Under the pieces are notes generated by a model. That model searched no databases and was not told the origin of the DNA. It saw nothing but the letters and a program-made list of their open reading frames with translations. A DNA stretch of 64,000 bases. Origin: Rhynchonema sp. JSB1_4 (lineage: Eukaryota; Nematoda; Chromadorea; Monhysterida; Xyalidae). This document shows, piece by piece, positions 11,081 through 21,698 of the stretch. A program made the translations under genes and the position numbers. The stretch lies in NCBI GenBank assembly GCA_030248065.1, contig JASAMV010008781.1, forward strand, positions 1 through 64,000, in the 5' to 3' direction. How positions within the stretch are numbered: the first letter of the stretch is position 1; every line of letters begins with the position of its first letter.

Positions 11081-13634
11081 CAGAGATCGCAATCGGGCCG
11101 GGTTTGGCCGGCCCGGCCCGAGCCCCCAAATCTCCGGCCCGGCCCGAATTTTTGGCTCAGAATTTCAACCAATTTTTGTCATAATTTTTGCGATTTTTTA
11201 ACCTATTTTTTTGGTTGAAAACAACGGTGTTGCAGGGGTGGGGGTCCCCCCCTGTACAGTAGGTAGGTAGGTTGACGCTCCATCCTGGTACACTAGGTAG
11301 GTCGCCGCCCGGCGGCTAGTACATGTACAGTAAGTTGCGATTTTTGGCTCAAAATGGTATAAATCTATAAAATCGATACTTTTCACTCCAAATAGGCGAT
11401 AAATCGCGCGCTACGCGCGAAATTAGCTTTTTAGAGCACATTTTCTTCAAAATTTCGACCTAAAAAATTTTGTTCCCCCCTAGCCCGGCCGGTCCGGGGG
11501 GTGGAGGGTCCCCCTAGGTACAGTAGGTGTGTAGATTGACGGTCCATCTTGGTACATACAGTAGGTAGGTCCCCGGCCGGCGGCTGGTGCAGTAAGTTGC
11601 GATTTTTTGGCTCAAAATGGTATAAAATCGGTATTTTTCACTCCAAATAGGCGAAAAATCGCGAGCGTTTTAGAGTACATTTTCATCAATATTTAGACTT
11701 AAAAATTTTTGTTCCCCCCCCCTAGTTCGGCCGGTGCAGTAGGTAGGTTGCGGGTTGCCGCCCCACATTTTTGGTGGTACAGTAGGTTGCCGCCCCGCCT
11801 GGGTAGCTACACCACTGGACAATACACAATACTGATCACTTACTTGCCGAATCCGTCAGAAATTTTAGTATTTTTGACAAAAAAATCCTTAGTTTTTCAG
11901 TAAAATAAGTCACTTCAGAAGCTTCGGGCCGCGCCGGCCCGAGCCAAAAGCGCAAAATCGCAGCCCGGCCCGGCCCGAATTTTTGGCTCAGATTTTAACC
12001 CAATTTTTGTCATAATTTTTGCGATTTTTTTAACCTATTTTTTTGGTTGAAAACAACGGTGTTGCAGGGGGGTGGTGGGGGTCCCCCCTGGGTACAGTAC
12101 AGTACAGGCGGCTAGTACAGTATGGCTACCCAGGCGTGCAATCAACCTACTGAACCACCAGAAAGGCCTGCAATCAACCTACCTACTGTACCGCCCGAGC
12201 TAGGGGGAACAAAATTTTTGAGGTCTGAATTTTGATGAAAATGTGCTCTAAAACGCTAATTTCGCGCGCATCGGGCGATTTTTCGCCTATTTGGAGTGAA
12301 AAATATCGATTAGGTATATAACATTTTGAGCCAAAAATAGCAACCTACTGTACCAGCCGGGGGGGGGGCGACCTACCTACCTACTGTACCAGGATAGCGC
12401 GTCGTCAATCTACCTACCTAACTGTACCTGGGGCCCCACCCCCCCCCCCGCCCAGCCACACCATTGCTACCTACTGTATCGGCCGAGCTGGGGGGGGGGG
12501 TCGAACAAAAATTTTTAAGTCTAAATGTTGATGAAATGTACTCTAAAACGCTCATTTCGCGCGCGATTTTTTGCCTGTTTGGAGCAGTGTAGTTCCTGGT
12601 CTGGAGGGGGAGATAGCGGACCCCCCGTTTTTTTCGGAGGGGGAGATAGTGTACCCCCGAGGGGGGGGAAGGGGGGGGAAGACCCAAATTCGGGAAAAAG
12701 TCACTTTTTGAGGGAGAAAATTTGACCTATTTTTGCCCCTTTTTGGAAAAAATTCTTCATAAAAAGGGTATTTTGGCGACTTTTGAGAACATTGACCTAA
12801 AAATCACACATTTTAGGCCTAAAAATGCCCATTTTAGGCCTAAAAATGGCCATTTTAGGCAAAAATTGGGGGAGATAGTGTACCCGGAGGGGGAGATAGG
12901 GGGATAGTGTACCACCCGAGGGGGAGATAGCGTACCCGAGGGGGGGACCCCCCTCCCCCCCCAGGAACTACACTGGTTTGGAGTGAAAAATACCGATTTT
13001 ATACCATTTTGAGCCAAAAATAGCAACTTACTGTACCAGCCGCCGGGTGGCGACCTACCTACCGTATGTACCACGATCACGATGGAGCGTCAATCTACCT
13101 AACCTACTGTACCTAGGGAGACCGGAGACCCACCCCCTGCTGCACCATTGGTATTGTCTATCTGACGACTTTTCATGGAAAACAATGATTTTTCAACCAA
13201 AAAAATTGGCTCAAAAAATTGCAAAAATTATGACAAAAATTGGGTTAAAATCTGAGCCAAAAATTCGGGCCGGGCCGGGCCGGAGATTTGGGGGTCCGGG
13301 CCGGGCCGGAGATTTCGGGGTACGGGTCGGGTCGGGCCGGGCCGGGCCGGAGATTTGGGGGCTCGGGCCGGGCCGGGCCGGGCCGGCCAAACCCGGCCCG
13401 ATTGCGACCTCTGGTAGCTACACCACTGGTTTAAAATACATTGTTTTCCATGAAAAGGTCGTCAGATAGACAATACTGATCACTTACTTGCCGAATCCGT
13501 CAGAAATTTTAGTATTTTTGACAAAAAATCCCTACTTTTTCAGCAAAATAAGTCACTTCAGAAGCTTCGGGCCCGGCCCGAGCCAATGGCTCAAAATCGC
13601 GGCCCGGCCCGGCCTGGCCCGATTGCGACCTCTG
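11081..13634. mobile_element. Composite hAT-like element with GGCCCGG-rich ends and nested insertions
   Basis: Starts CAGAGATCGCAATCGGGCC and ends GGCCCGATTGCGACCTCTG. It is flanked by a perfect 8-bp duplication TCCTCGAT (11073-11080 and 13635-13642). The ends are followed by GGCCCGG and CCCCCAAATCTCCGGCCC repeats. The 2.55 kb inside contains further elements, including the clearly bounded one at 12585-12975. No transposase frame is visible. Confidence 0.7.
12585..12975. mobile_element. Nested non-autonomous hAT-like element
   Basis: Starts CAGTGTAGTTCCTGG and ends CCAGGAACTACACTG (perfect inverted ends), flanked by the perfect 8-bp duplication GTTTGGAG (12577-12584 and 12976-12983). The target is the GCCTATTTGGAGTGAAAAAT part of another repeat, so the insertion order can be read. 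Inside are GGGGGAGATAGTGTACCC motifs and the CCTAAAAATGCCC core shared with 10492-10888. Confidence 0.75.
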
Positions 13635-13990
13635 TCCTCGATTCATATGCGCGTCCGATTCATGTCCGAAGCCGGAACAAAAATTGTACTACAGTAACAC
13701 GAGCGTGCGATGTTGGTCTATTCCATTTCTTCCTCCACCTACTTCACCATGGTTACTCTTTGACAACATCTGGTTTGTGACTGACGCGCATATTTGAAAA
13801 TGTTTGTTTGTCGCGCTTGTGCTGCTTTTTGAGCAGTTGAATCTCACAAATGCCGTTGATTTGATTGAAAAGTGTCGTGTTTCATGAAGCTCAACTAACC
13901 ACACACACGAACAGTATCATCATACGTGAACTATAGTCTATTTTACAAAACTTCGCAGCACCGCACAAATTCCGCATTTAATCGTCCCAA

Positions 13991-16900
13991 ATGCGCTTTC
14001 CGTGCTCGAAATGCAACCGAATGGGCACGCTGTCGTGCGATCCACTGGGCGATCGGTGCTCGTGTCGCTCGAGCAGATACAGGTTTGGAGTCAGGCTGTT
14101 GGGGTTGGTTGGGTACTGTTATTGGTCGCACAATGATCACATAAGAATTCATCAAATCAACCCTGATTTTCACGTCCAGTCACTCTTAACCACTGTGGTA
14201 TTTGGGATGCTCACAAAACATTTTCATCTGAAAATAATCCAGCAGTGCACCCACGTTGCTGCGGGTCTGAAACATTTTGCTGATTGCATGGTTTGTGTGT
14301 GATCGCGCAACGCAACGTCATTGCCCCGTCACTTTCCTGCTTCACGATTCAGGAAAAAAGTTTGACCAATTCTTATAAGGTCATTGTGCGACCAATACCT
14401 CATTGGAGGAGGAACCATGGAATTCTAGTAGTGCTTGTGCTACAGCCTGGTCCCCCCAGCCGCTGATACTCCATCTTTTTGCGTGGTACGTAAATGTTCC
14501 TTGGGGATTTCTGGCCGGGTCCTGACATGTCACCGTCAAAAGGACAGACGGTGTCAAGCCACGCATACCTAATACTTACAGGCAGGTGCACAAACGGTCG
14601 ATGTCACAATGGCCCAATTTCAATTTCAGCGGCATTTTCTGCAACCACTGCGCAGACATGTTCGACTACCAAGACACACACGGCGAGTGCCATGGATGTC
14701 CGTGCAATATACAGTGGTCAAATGGATCGTGCACTTTACAAAATGGTTGGTGTTTAAATTGGTTGGTGCCCCAGGTGAAAATCACTCAACAAAAAATGAA
14801 CGAAGTAACACACCGTGTGTGTACGCAGGTCAGTGTTCGAACGGGATCCCGATCCCGATCCCGGGATCCCGGGCCTTTTTTCTGATCCCGATCGCGATCC
14901 CGATCCCGTCATTTTGAAAAATTCAATCCCGATCCCGCCCAAAAAAGTACCGGGATCGGGATTAAGTTTTGAGAACAAAAAGTAAAAAAATTATGCAATT
15001 ATAATTCGCCAAGCTGTTGTAAGGGTGCGGCCATGCAAACGCGGGTCAGAAAAATATTCTACATATGTCTAACAACCGCCCCGCGTTTGCATGGCCGCAC
15101 TTGAGGTTCGCGGTTTGCTGGTCATTCGAAACATTTGTTTGGCTGCAACACACAAAAATTAACCAACCAGCGTCCAGCCAACGTCGCAGACTGCCGTAGC
15201 ACAACGCTGATTGGTTCATTTTTGTGTGTTAGGGCTAAATAAATGTTTCAAATGACCCGCAAACCACGACCCGCAGGTGCGGCCATGCAAACGCGGGGCG
15301 GTTCTTAGACATAGAATTATTGTTGACCCGCGGCCCACAACCGTGTTTGCGTGGCTGCGCCCCTAAGAGGTGCTGCTGATTCCGAGCGTGATGAAACCGC
15401 AAGCACCACCAATTGCAAACAAGTCAAGCTAGAACTGAACGGTTACACAAAGTTGCATCGAACGAAAGGGACTCAGTTTCGAGGAAATGTTGTCATGGTG
15501 GGCAACAAATGAGACAAAGTTTCCGCGACTGGCACGTCTAGCTTCCAAATATTTAAGCGTTCCGCCTTCGAGCGTGCCTTCTGAGCAGCTCTTTTCCAGT
15601 GCAGCTGATTTGTTTGATGACGAAAGATACTGCTTGAAATCAGAAAATGGTGAAATGCCTGTCTTTCTGTCAAAGGCTTTGCCACTGATCGACTACAATT
15701 ATGATGTTTGAACTTATCCGTCATCAGCTATTCTCGATTTTCAATCGGCTTTATTCACTGTTCCGGGTGTTTATCCATGTGTGATAAACATGTTTCATGG
15801 TTGTCTGTGACATTAACGTGCATCTTATGCATAAAATGATAAAAACAATTGCTTTTGGAGCATCTGGTCAATCCCGATCCCGATCCCGGGATCCCGGGTT
15901 TTCAAAACCGGGATCCCGATCCCGATCCCGACACTTTCTTGATCCCAATCCCGATCCCGATCCCGGGATTAAAAATGAATCCCGTTCGAACACTGACGCA
16001 GGTGTTAGCGACAGATTAAGCCGGGGCCGAACCTGCGGCAAACTAATTGACGAAAGAGATTCTACAGAGATCAGGAGCACATACAGAAGATTGTTGGACT
16101 GCAAGATCTAGAAAATAATCATGTGACCTGACTGGACCGAACTGATCACATGCCGTTTTAGCCATTGTTTCCACTTATTGGTGCAACAGGTCATCGTCAA
16201 TGAACATCTGCACTGAAACATGAAAAATTGCGAAATTTCTTTCACACAGCGCCCGATCATATCCAATGCGATTGGTGCCGTCGTGGTCATATTGGGGCCC
16301 GCTGCGATGAGTGTGACGCAGATCGTGGGTACCGTTTCGATGCTGGCATCGGCGTGTGTGTGTTGGGCAACGATGCCGTGCCCAGAAGCGAAGGTCGGCT
16401 TGTGTTTCACTATTCAATCAATTGGTGGTGTCTGCGCACGTGCCATATCAACTTTGAACGCATCGACTACGACCATCTTTGCATGCCCCAGGCAAGCCGT
16501 AGCTGTTGCCAGATTCAGTGCCACGCAATGGTTTGTCCTTGAATTTCTTGTTATCATGCCCATGGATGCGATTAGGCATCACCAACCAGCACAATAAAAA
16601 AAGCACTGTAGCGCTTGTGCCTTCCATCGTTCACCTTTGTTCGCAGCGATCATCACCAGCACCGTGCTTCTCACCTCCACGACCACAGTCATGCCTCTAT
16701 ATGCCGTGTCTCCCTACCTGCTGACAGTGATGGTCATCGGTTCACTATTCGGTCTATTCCTGTTGGGAGCATGTATGTTTGCGATTCGGCGATGTTTCAT
16801 TCAAAAACGTCGACCGCGTACAGTGGTGCACGTACCCACATTTGATATTGACGATTCGGACAATGAAAATGGGGATATGGTGGTTGGTTTTTCATAGTGT

Positions 16901-17297
16901 TCCGTGCTCCTTAGTTGATTTTGGACTGCGGTCGATTTCGATTGCTGTATATGAATTGTACAGCAATGTGCTTTTTGGTCGCCCGTTTCGACCTGCTCTC
17001 ACAGTTGCGCTGTGGACCAGGTCATCGTCAGTGCGAACGCACCAATTGGTTATGTATGATGACCCTAAAAGGGACACACGGAGCTGGTTTTATGCTCGCA
17101 TGACGTTAAAGTTCTATATGCAGGTGCACTCTCACTCCACCGTCCTTCATCCACCCAAGCAGACGCAACGTGGTCGAAACAAGAAGTACCGAAGATTCAA
17201 GACCTCAGTCCGCGATGCTCTGATGCCTCAACGACGGTACTATTACCTGGCCGAACCCACGATGGATATCCCTGTGTTTGAGGCTACTCCTGTTTAA
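13991..17297 (+). CDS. Laminin-type EGF single-pass membrane protein (5' incomplete)
   Basis: Exons 13991-14082, 14630-14745, 16250-16498, 16647-16879 and 17124-17297 join in frame (287 codons as modelled). Exon 1 reads CKCNRMGTLSCDPLGDRCSC, a laminin-EGF half. Exon 2 continues SGIFCNHCADMFDYQ and opens a second repeat (CHGCPCN). Exon 3 completes it with QCDWCRRGHIGARCDEC, followed by a short ectodomain. Exon 4 has one membrane segment (SPYLLTVMVIGSLFGLFLLG) and a basic stop-transfer (RRCFIQKRR); exon 5 is a basic cytoplasmic tail. This resembles the membrane-proximal end of attractin/MEGF8-type proteins, but the tail is not diagnostic, so I do not name it. The 5' end is a problem: an in-frame TAA lies at 13979-13981 with no AG acceptor between it and the cysteines, so either translation starts at 13991 or the gene was truncated by the adjoining repeats. 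An AATAAA occurs at 17614-17619. Confidence 0.65.
15020..15366. mobile_element. Foldback element nested inside the hAT transposon
   Basis: AGGGTGCGGCCATGCAAACG near the left end is mirrored by GTTTGCGTGGCTGCGCCCCT at the right end. The motif GTGCGGCCATGCAAACGCGG occurs again inside, in both orientations, giving a multi-hairpin structure. Target duplication is unclear. Confidence 0.55.
15487..15711 (+). pseudogene. hAT transposase C-terminal dimerisation domain (hATC) fragment
   Basis: A 74-residue open frame with WWATNETKFPRLARLASKYL followed by SVPPSSVPSEQLFSSA, the hATC signature (WW..N...FP.LA.LA..YLS.P.SSVPSE.LFS). The catalytic RNase H-like core and zinc finger that should precede it are missing from the 1.17-kb element, so it cannot be an active transposase. 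Confidence 0.88.
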
Positions 17298-17834
17298 TGA
17301 CAAAAGTTTTAATCTTTTTAATTTTATTCTATTTCGTGCAATCTACATGTCGCACTTGTTGAGCTTGAACTTTTACTATGTGCTTTATTTTTATGTTGTT
17401 GTTCGATTTATTTCAAAAAGTGTGCTTTGTAAAACATAGCTGCCGCGGTCTTGAGATTCTCTTTTACGATTATGACAATATGATTTCACTTCGTGAGCTC
17501 ATCCTGCTTTTTATTTGTCAAATGGACGCTTATTCTGCTTCAGCTCATTTTTATCCCTATGCATTTTTTCTTCGATTCAAAAACAGTGTTATTGCTTTGT
17601 TGCTGTTATGTGAAATAAAGTCCACTCTATGCAGCTATTCCCAAAATGTTTATTAACCCAATAACATTGGCAGGGCAATTAGAAATGACATTTACCACAG
17701 AAAGCAAAACAAAAACGGAAGGCATTGGCTAAATGATATAAAATGCGATAATTCTGCTGATCACACATCCAATTATCCAGGGGACGGGCATTATCCAACA
17801 GCATTGCAAAATGTACAACATCCAACCAAACTTT
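17298..17834. other. Convergent intergenic spacer
   Basis: Separates the 3' ends of the laminin-EGF gene (plus) and stomatin 1 (minus). It contains an AATAAA (17614-17619) suited to the plus-strand gene. No gene was seen. Confidence 0.6.
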
Positions 17835-20762
17835 CTACACCCCTGGCGTGGGATTGACGCTTTCATAATTGTTCTCGAACAGTTCCTTGCATGATGCCGT
17901 GTAGTGTGGTGGGGGTGAATAGGCTCGAGGTCGGGTTTTGCGCCGTTTTCGGCCGTATTTTGTGAAGGGCAGTACGCACTCCATTGCGACTGGGAACAGA
18001 ATTGTGCTCGGTTGTTCACCGGCCATGTGCGACATCGTCTCCAATATTCGCAGTTTGAGCGCGATCGGATGTGACATGATCGTGTCGGCTGCCGCACGCA
18101 GCGCACTCGCTGCCTGAAATATCAGGGAGGCGCGTGGATCAGGTTAGTCGCAGCGTTTCAGTCTCAGTACGTACACAGTTTTGTCCTGGTCAATTCCCAA
18201 CAGGTACTGACTTCAGAATACTGTGTAACTCTTTCGATGTATTGTTTGTGTTCTGATTCGGCCAAAAAACATTTTCTGTCGGCACGCCGATGCCATCGTT
18301 GGTGCATCATGTCGTCAGAGCCCACATGCCATGTGTCCCCAAACACTCCGGCGAAGTGGTTTCATGCGCACTGGTGGCATGAACCTGTTCCGAACCTGTG
18401 CAAGCAACCCCTGTCATACAGGCATGTCTGGGGCGATCTGACGAACCTGTCTCTCCCCTTCAGCGGCAATGAATTGTGCACGAGCATCCCTGGTTGCTTC
18501 GGCCTCAGCCGCCATCACACGAGTCAGATTGCTGGGCAGTCGGACATCCTTCATCTCAACTCGCTCAACTTTCACGCCCCAGCGGTCGGTGGCTGCAAAG
18601 ATGATGCAAGAGTAACCGAGCAGTCAACCCTCTGTCATCATAACATCATCAAGTGCCAAATCTGGTAGATAACGGTAACTTGTTCCAGAACCTCTGAAGT
18701 AATTCAACTTTACAATGCTCGAAACACCACACGATGTTCTATTGTCTGAAAATCGCATATGTTCGTACGGCCCCCCACGGCCCCGATGTCAGTAAAGTGC
18801 ATCCCGACTTCTCAACCCACTCCCCCAGCACCAACCCGTATCCAGCACGTTCATGGTCATGTGTGCAATGCCCTCTCTGTCACTCAACATTTCACTCAAC
18901 GTTTTCATGCCCAACACATTGCGTAACGTCGATTGTGCAATCAGTTTGGTGGAATAGAATGCATCGTTAACGTTTGTCACTGACATGATTGGGTCGCTGC
19001 AATAAAAAAAGGATGTTGTTTGTTGTTTGCTTTTTCTGTCATTTGGACAATCAATCATGACAATTTTGACCCAAGCCTGGGACTTCAAAGCAGTTGGAAT
19101 TCAAACACTTGCAAGGTAAGCCTGTGGACGGTCACTGCGAAGAACAGATTTTCGAAACTTTACGTCGGGCTGTGCGTTTTCAAATTAACGCGCGACCCTG
19201 TTTCAGACGCACAGCATGTGGGTCTAACGTTAGTTTTTCGCACATTTTCGTCAACTTGTATGTTAGGCATAGCAAATGTGCCCGGTTTGTTCATGTTTTA
19301 CCATAGAACGACTTGACTTTGCTAAATCAACCGAATTATCGCTTCTCGGCCTTTTGGCTAAGATCAAGTGTTTAGTATCTGTTCTTATCAGCTTAATCTC
19401 TGATACGTGACTGACTCAGTCACCAACGAGATTGGTTGATTTTTGTGCCCAGGTGCAGTTGTGGAGCTTGCTCCCTCTGTGCCGCGGGTCGTCCCGGTAT
19501 TGCACACGCCGCCGGGAACGGCCCAGTTCCCCCAATTTGGGGGAACGAAACATAACAAACAACCAGGATAAGCGTGACTGGGCGATACCTGGTTCTGAAA
19601 TAAATGACAGCATCCACAGTAACGGTGACGGAGTCCTTCGACAGCACTTCTTGTGGCGGAATGTCATAGGACATGACACGCAAGTCGATCACACGGAACG
19701 TGTCGATGCAAGGAAGGATGAAGAATAGACCTGAATGTGTCGAATCCTCGTTATAGAGACCGTCTTCATCACGAAAATCTCAGACGTCTGTCTTCATTGA
19801 GGACCGAAAATGGAATCTGGCTTGTCTCACTATAAAGATGGTGGACTGTTTTGATACTGGCCAAACAGACGGATACGCATACTGTTGACTAACCGGGTCC
19901 ACGAGCGCCAGGCACCAACGAACCGAGTCGGAATATGACCTGAAAAGCTCAAGTTCGAATTTTTCGTCAGACATCGATTGCCTTTAATTTGACTCATTCA
20001 CACTGACGATGACCTGATGCACTGCTCGTCTCAGAAAAATCAGGTTGATAGGGGCAACGAAACCCAGATAAGGCTTCGGACAAGTTTCCGCGCTGACCAC
20101 ATAGCGGTGCACCAGAGCATCATCAGTGTGTGACCTACCGCCCGTTCATACTCCTTGGCGACTTTCAGGCAGAAGAAGAGTGAGAATGGGAATGTACAGA
20201 AAATGATGATCCATGAGAATATGGCCAGCACGTAGGTGACGGTGGTGTCGAGGTTGGTGTGGTCGGCACCTTGGAACTGCAAAGCATTCTGATGCTGCTG
20301 TTGGCACTTCTGTCATTCAATTGGCAACGAGCTTGGTGGCCCAGATTGCATCTCCCTTGGTCATGCGACCATTGTAGTGAGAACAGTTTTGTAATTACGG
20401 TTCTTTTCGAGATTTCAATTCTGAATCACCCTAAGGATTCCCAGACAGCTTAAGTTATGTATAAACGTCAAGTTTTACGCCATTTGAAATCGCGCCCTTC
20501 TTTCCGGTTCAGCAAATTTCGAAATACATGACCAGGTTGATACATGCGACCAAGGGAGATCCGGCCATTGATAAATTGTCCAAACTGCCTTGGGCGCATC
20601 TACACCGAAATAATCTGCTCAAGAGCAAAGCTGTGTCAAAAACTGAGCCCCACTGGCCACACCCACCGTGGCAGCCTTTGACCCAGGCACGGGTCTCTGT
20701 GCGCCCTCGTCGTATGCGACTGTTTCAGCCGACGCCGCTGTCATCCTGCCCGCTGAATGCAT
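17835..20762 (-). CDS. Stomatin-family (band 7/PHB) integral membrane protein, stomatin 1
   Basis: Complete seven-exon gene: 20667-20762, 20139-20276, 19894-19939, 19589-19730, 18836-18996, 18447-18592, 17835-18113; 335 residues. Layout: short polar N-terminus, a membrane hairpin (about 46-68, [20 protein letters not shown]) with the conserved hairpin proline P62, then [64 protein letters not shown] and [14 protein letters not shown], the full PHB/SPFH domain. It ends with the oligomerisation helix ([20 protein letters not shown]) and a basic C-terminal tail. Family knowledge: stomatins oligomerise at the inner face of the plasma membrane and modulate ion channels (MEC-2, podocin). The 46-base exon 3 is unusually short. 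A U2 snRNA gene lies antisense in the intron 18997-19588. Confidence 0.95.
19184..19337 (+). promoter_or_regulatory. Conserved upstream region of U2 snRNA copy 1
   Basis: About 150 bp upstream of U2 copy 1 match, in inverted orientation, the region upstream of U2 copy 2 (42738-42905). Shared segments include CTAACGTTAGTTTT, GCACATTTTCGTCAACTTGT and ATGTTAGGCA, then AGCAAATGTGCCCGG. snRNA genes have proximal and distal sequence elements here, and conservation outside the RNA suggests promoter function. Confidence 0.6.
19338..19526 (+). ncRNA. U2 spliceosomal snRNA, copy 1
   Basis: Starts ATCGCTTCTCGGCCTTTTGG and continues CTAAGATCAAGTG, the universal U2 5' end. Stem-loop II follows (TTCTTATCAGCTTAATCTCT), then a perfect GTGACTGACTCAGTCAC hairpin, an Sm site (GATTTTTG), stem-loop III (GGAGCTTGCTCC) and stem-loop IV (CCCGGTATTGC...GCCGGGAACGG). 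The 3' end is approximate. A perfect GTTCCCCCAATTTGGGGGAAC-type palindrome follows immediately. Odd point: the branch-recognition stretch reads GTGTTTAGTATC where human and nematode U2 have GTGTAGTATC. It lies inside a stomatin 1 intron on the other strand, with its own upstream region. Confidence 0.93.
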
Positions 20763-21698
20763 GGTCGTTGTGGAGGAGGACTGGAATGGATATGGGTTAC
20801 GGTAATTCGGGTTATGGTAGGAGCAAGTAGGTACTAAAACTGTGAGATCTTCTTTTGTTTAGGCCAGAAGGGATTTTAAAAAACAGGTCTGGAACTGGAA
20901 GAAAAAAGGGTTTCACCTCAAAATCCATCATCTTTGATTGAGGGCTTTTATTTCAGGACAAAAACTTTTCGGAGCTACAAAAACGCCTTTTAGCTGGAAT
21001 TGGACATCAACGTTCTGAGGCTGTGCATTAGCGTTTCAAAAATTGAGCGAAAGTGTCAGAATTACGATTACAGGCTGCTATTCTGCACGTTCACTCGATG
21101 CACAGAAACATCTGACTGTCTGTATAAATGGTGCACCAGCAAAATTTGCCAACTGAAACAAAGCCTAATGATTCGAGACGTCAAAATTGCACAGCTGAAG
21201 AAAGTGCCAATTCTCATCGGAAATGGTCCATATTGGCAGGGGCCATCAGAAAAGAGGCAACAAATAAACGGTGTGATATCAAAATTGTATACGCGCATGC
21301 GTTTCAGACACCGTGCTTCGTTGAGATAGGTAATCATGGGCTTAGTGTGAAACAGTAATAAGCAACTTATGAAGGTCCCCCAACAAACTTTTCACGCTTG
21401 TGGTCATCTGTATCAAAGTTCATTCGTCATCTGGGATTTGGTACGCGCCCGTCAGAAAACTTAAAAAACGACGGAGCCAAAAAAGTAACCTCTCCACTGA
21501 ACGCGTTTATGATTGTGGTGCGAAATGGACGAATATTTTCGTATCAAACAATCTATCATGAAAGACTGAGCACAAAACGATGTCGCTAAAGCTGAACTTG
21601 AAAATGAACATGGGACAGAAATATTTATTCTCTGAAACAGGAAATGCACTTTGTTGAACATCGAAAGCGAAAATATGGCATGCTTTAACACCAAACAA

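Larger units (their letters stand above)
9961..13990. other. Repeat-filled spacer between two divergent genes
   Basis: Lies between the start of the ITM2-like gene (minus) and the first exon seen of the laminin-EGF gene (plus). It is almost wholly nested transposon sequence: GGCCCGG-rich tracts, a recurring core (GGCTCAAAATGGTATAAAAT...AAATAGGCG...CGCGCGCTACGCGCG) near 11338-11460, 11608-11700 and (inverted) 12228-12345, and GTACAGTAGGTAGGT tracts. Open frames here arise from low-complexity GC repeats and are not genes. Confidence 0.7.
14831..15995 (+). mobile_element. Truncated hAT transposon with transposase C-terminal fragment
   Basis: Terminal inverted repeats are CAGTGTTCGAACGGGATCC and (right end) AATCCCGTTCGAACACTG. 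It is flanked by the perfect 8-bp duplication ACGCAGGT (14823-14830 and 15996-16003). GATCCCGATCCC tracts follow both ends. It retains only the last part of the transposase (15487-15711) and has its own nested foldback element. It lies in the intron 14746-16249 of the laminin-EGF gene. The neighbouring exons join cleanly across it, so it does not break the coding sequence. Confidence 0.9.

Noticed and set aside
10956..13469. Several 60-140 codon frames rich in Pro, Gly, Arg
   Set aside because: They translate GGCCCGG and CCCCCAAATCTCCGG repeats inside transposon ends; no domain, and frames exist on both strands.
14381..14566. Frame between laminin-EGF exons 1 and 2 as an extra exon
   Set aside because: Exon 1 and exon 2 complete one EGF repeat directly (RY|SGIFC), leaving no room for an insertion.
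14823..16003. hAT insertion as a disruption of a splice acceptor (target ACGCAGGT looks like one)
   Set aside because: The flanking exons 14630-14745 and 16250-16498 join in phase and complete a laminin-EGF repeat, so the insertion is simply intronic.
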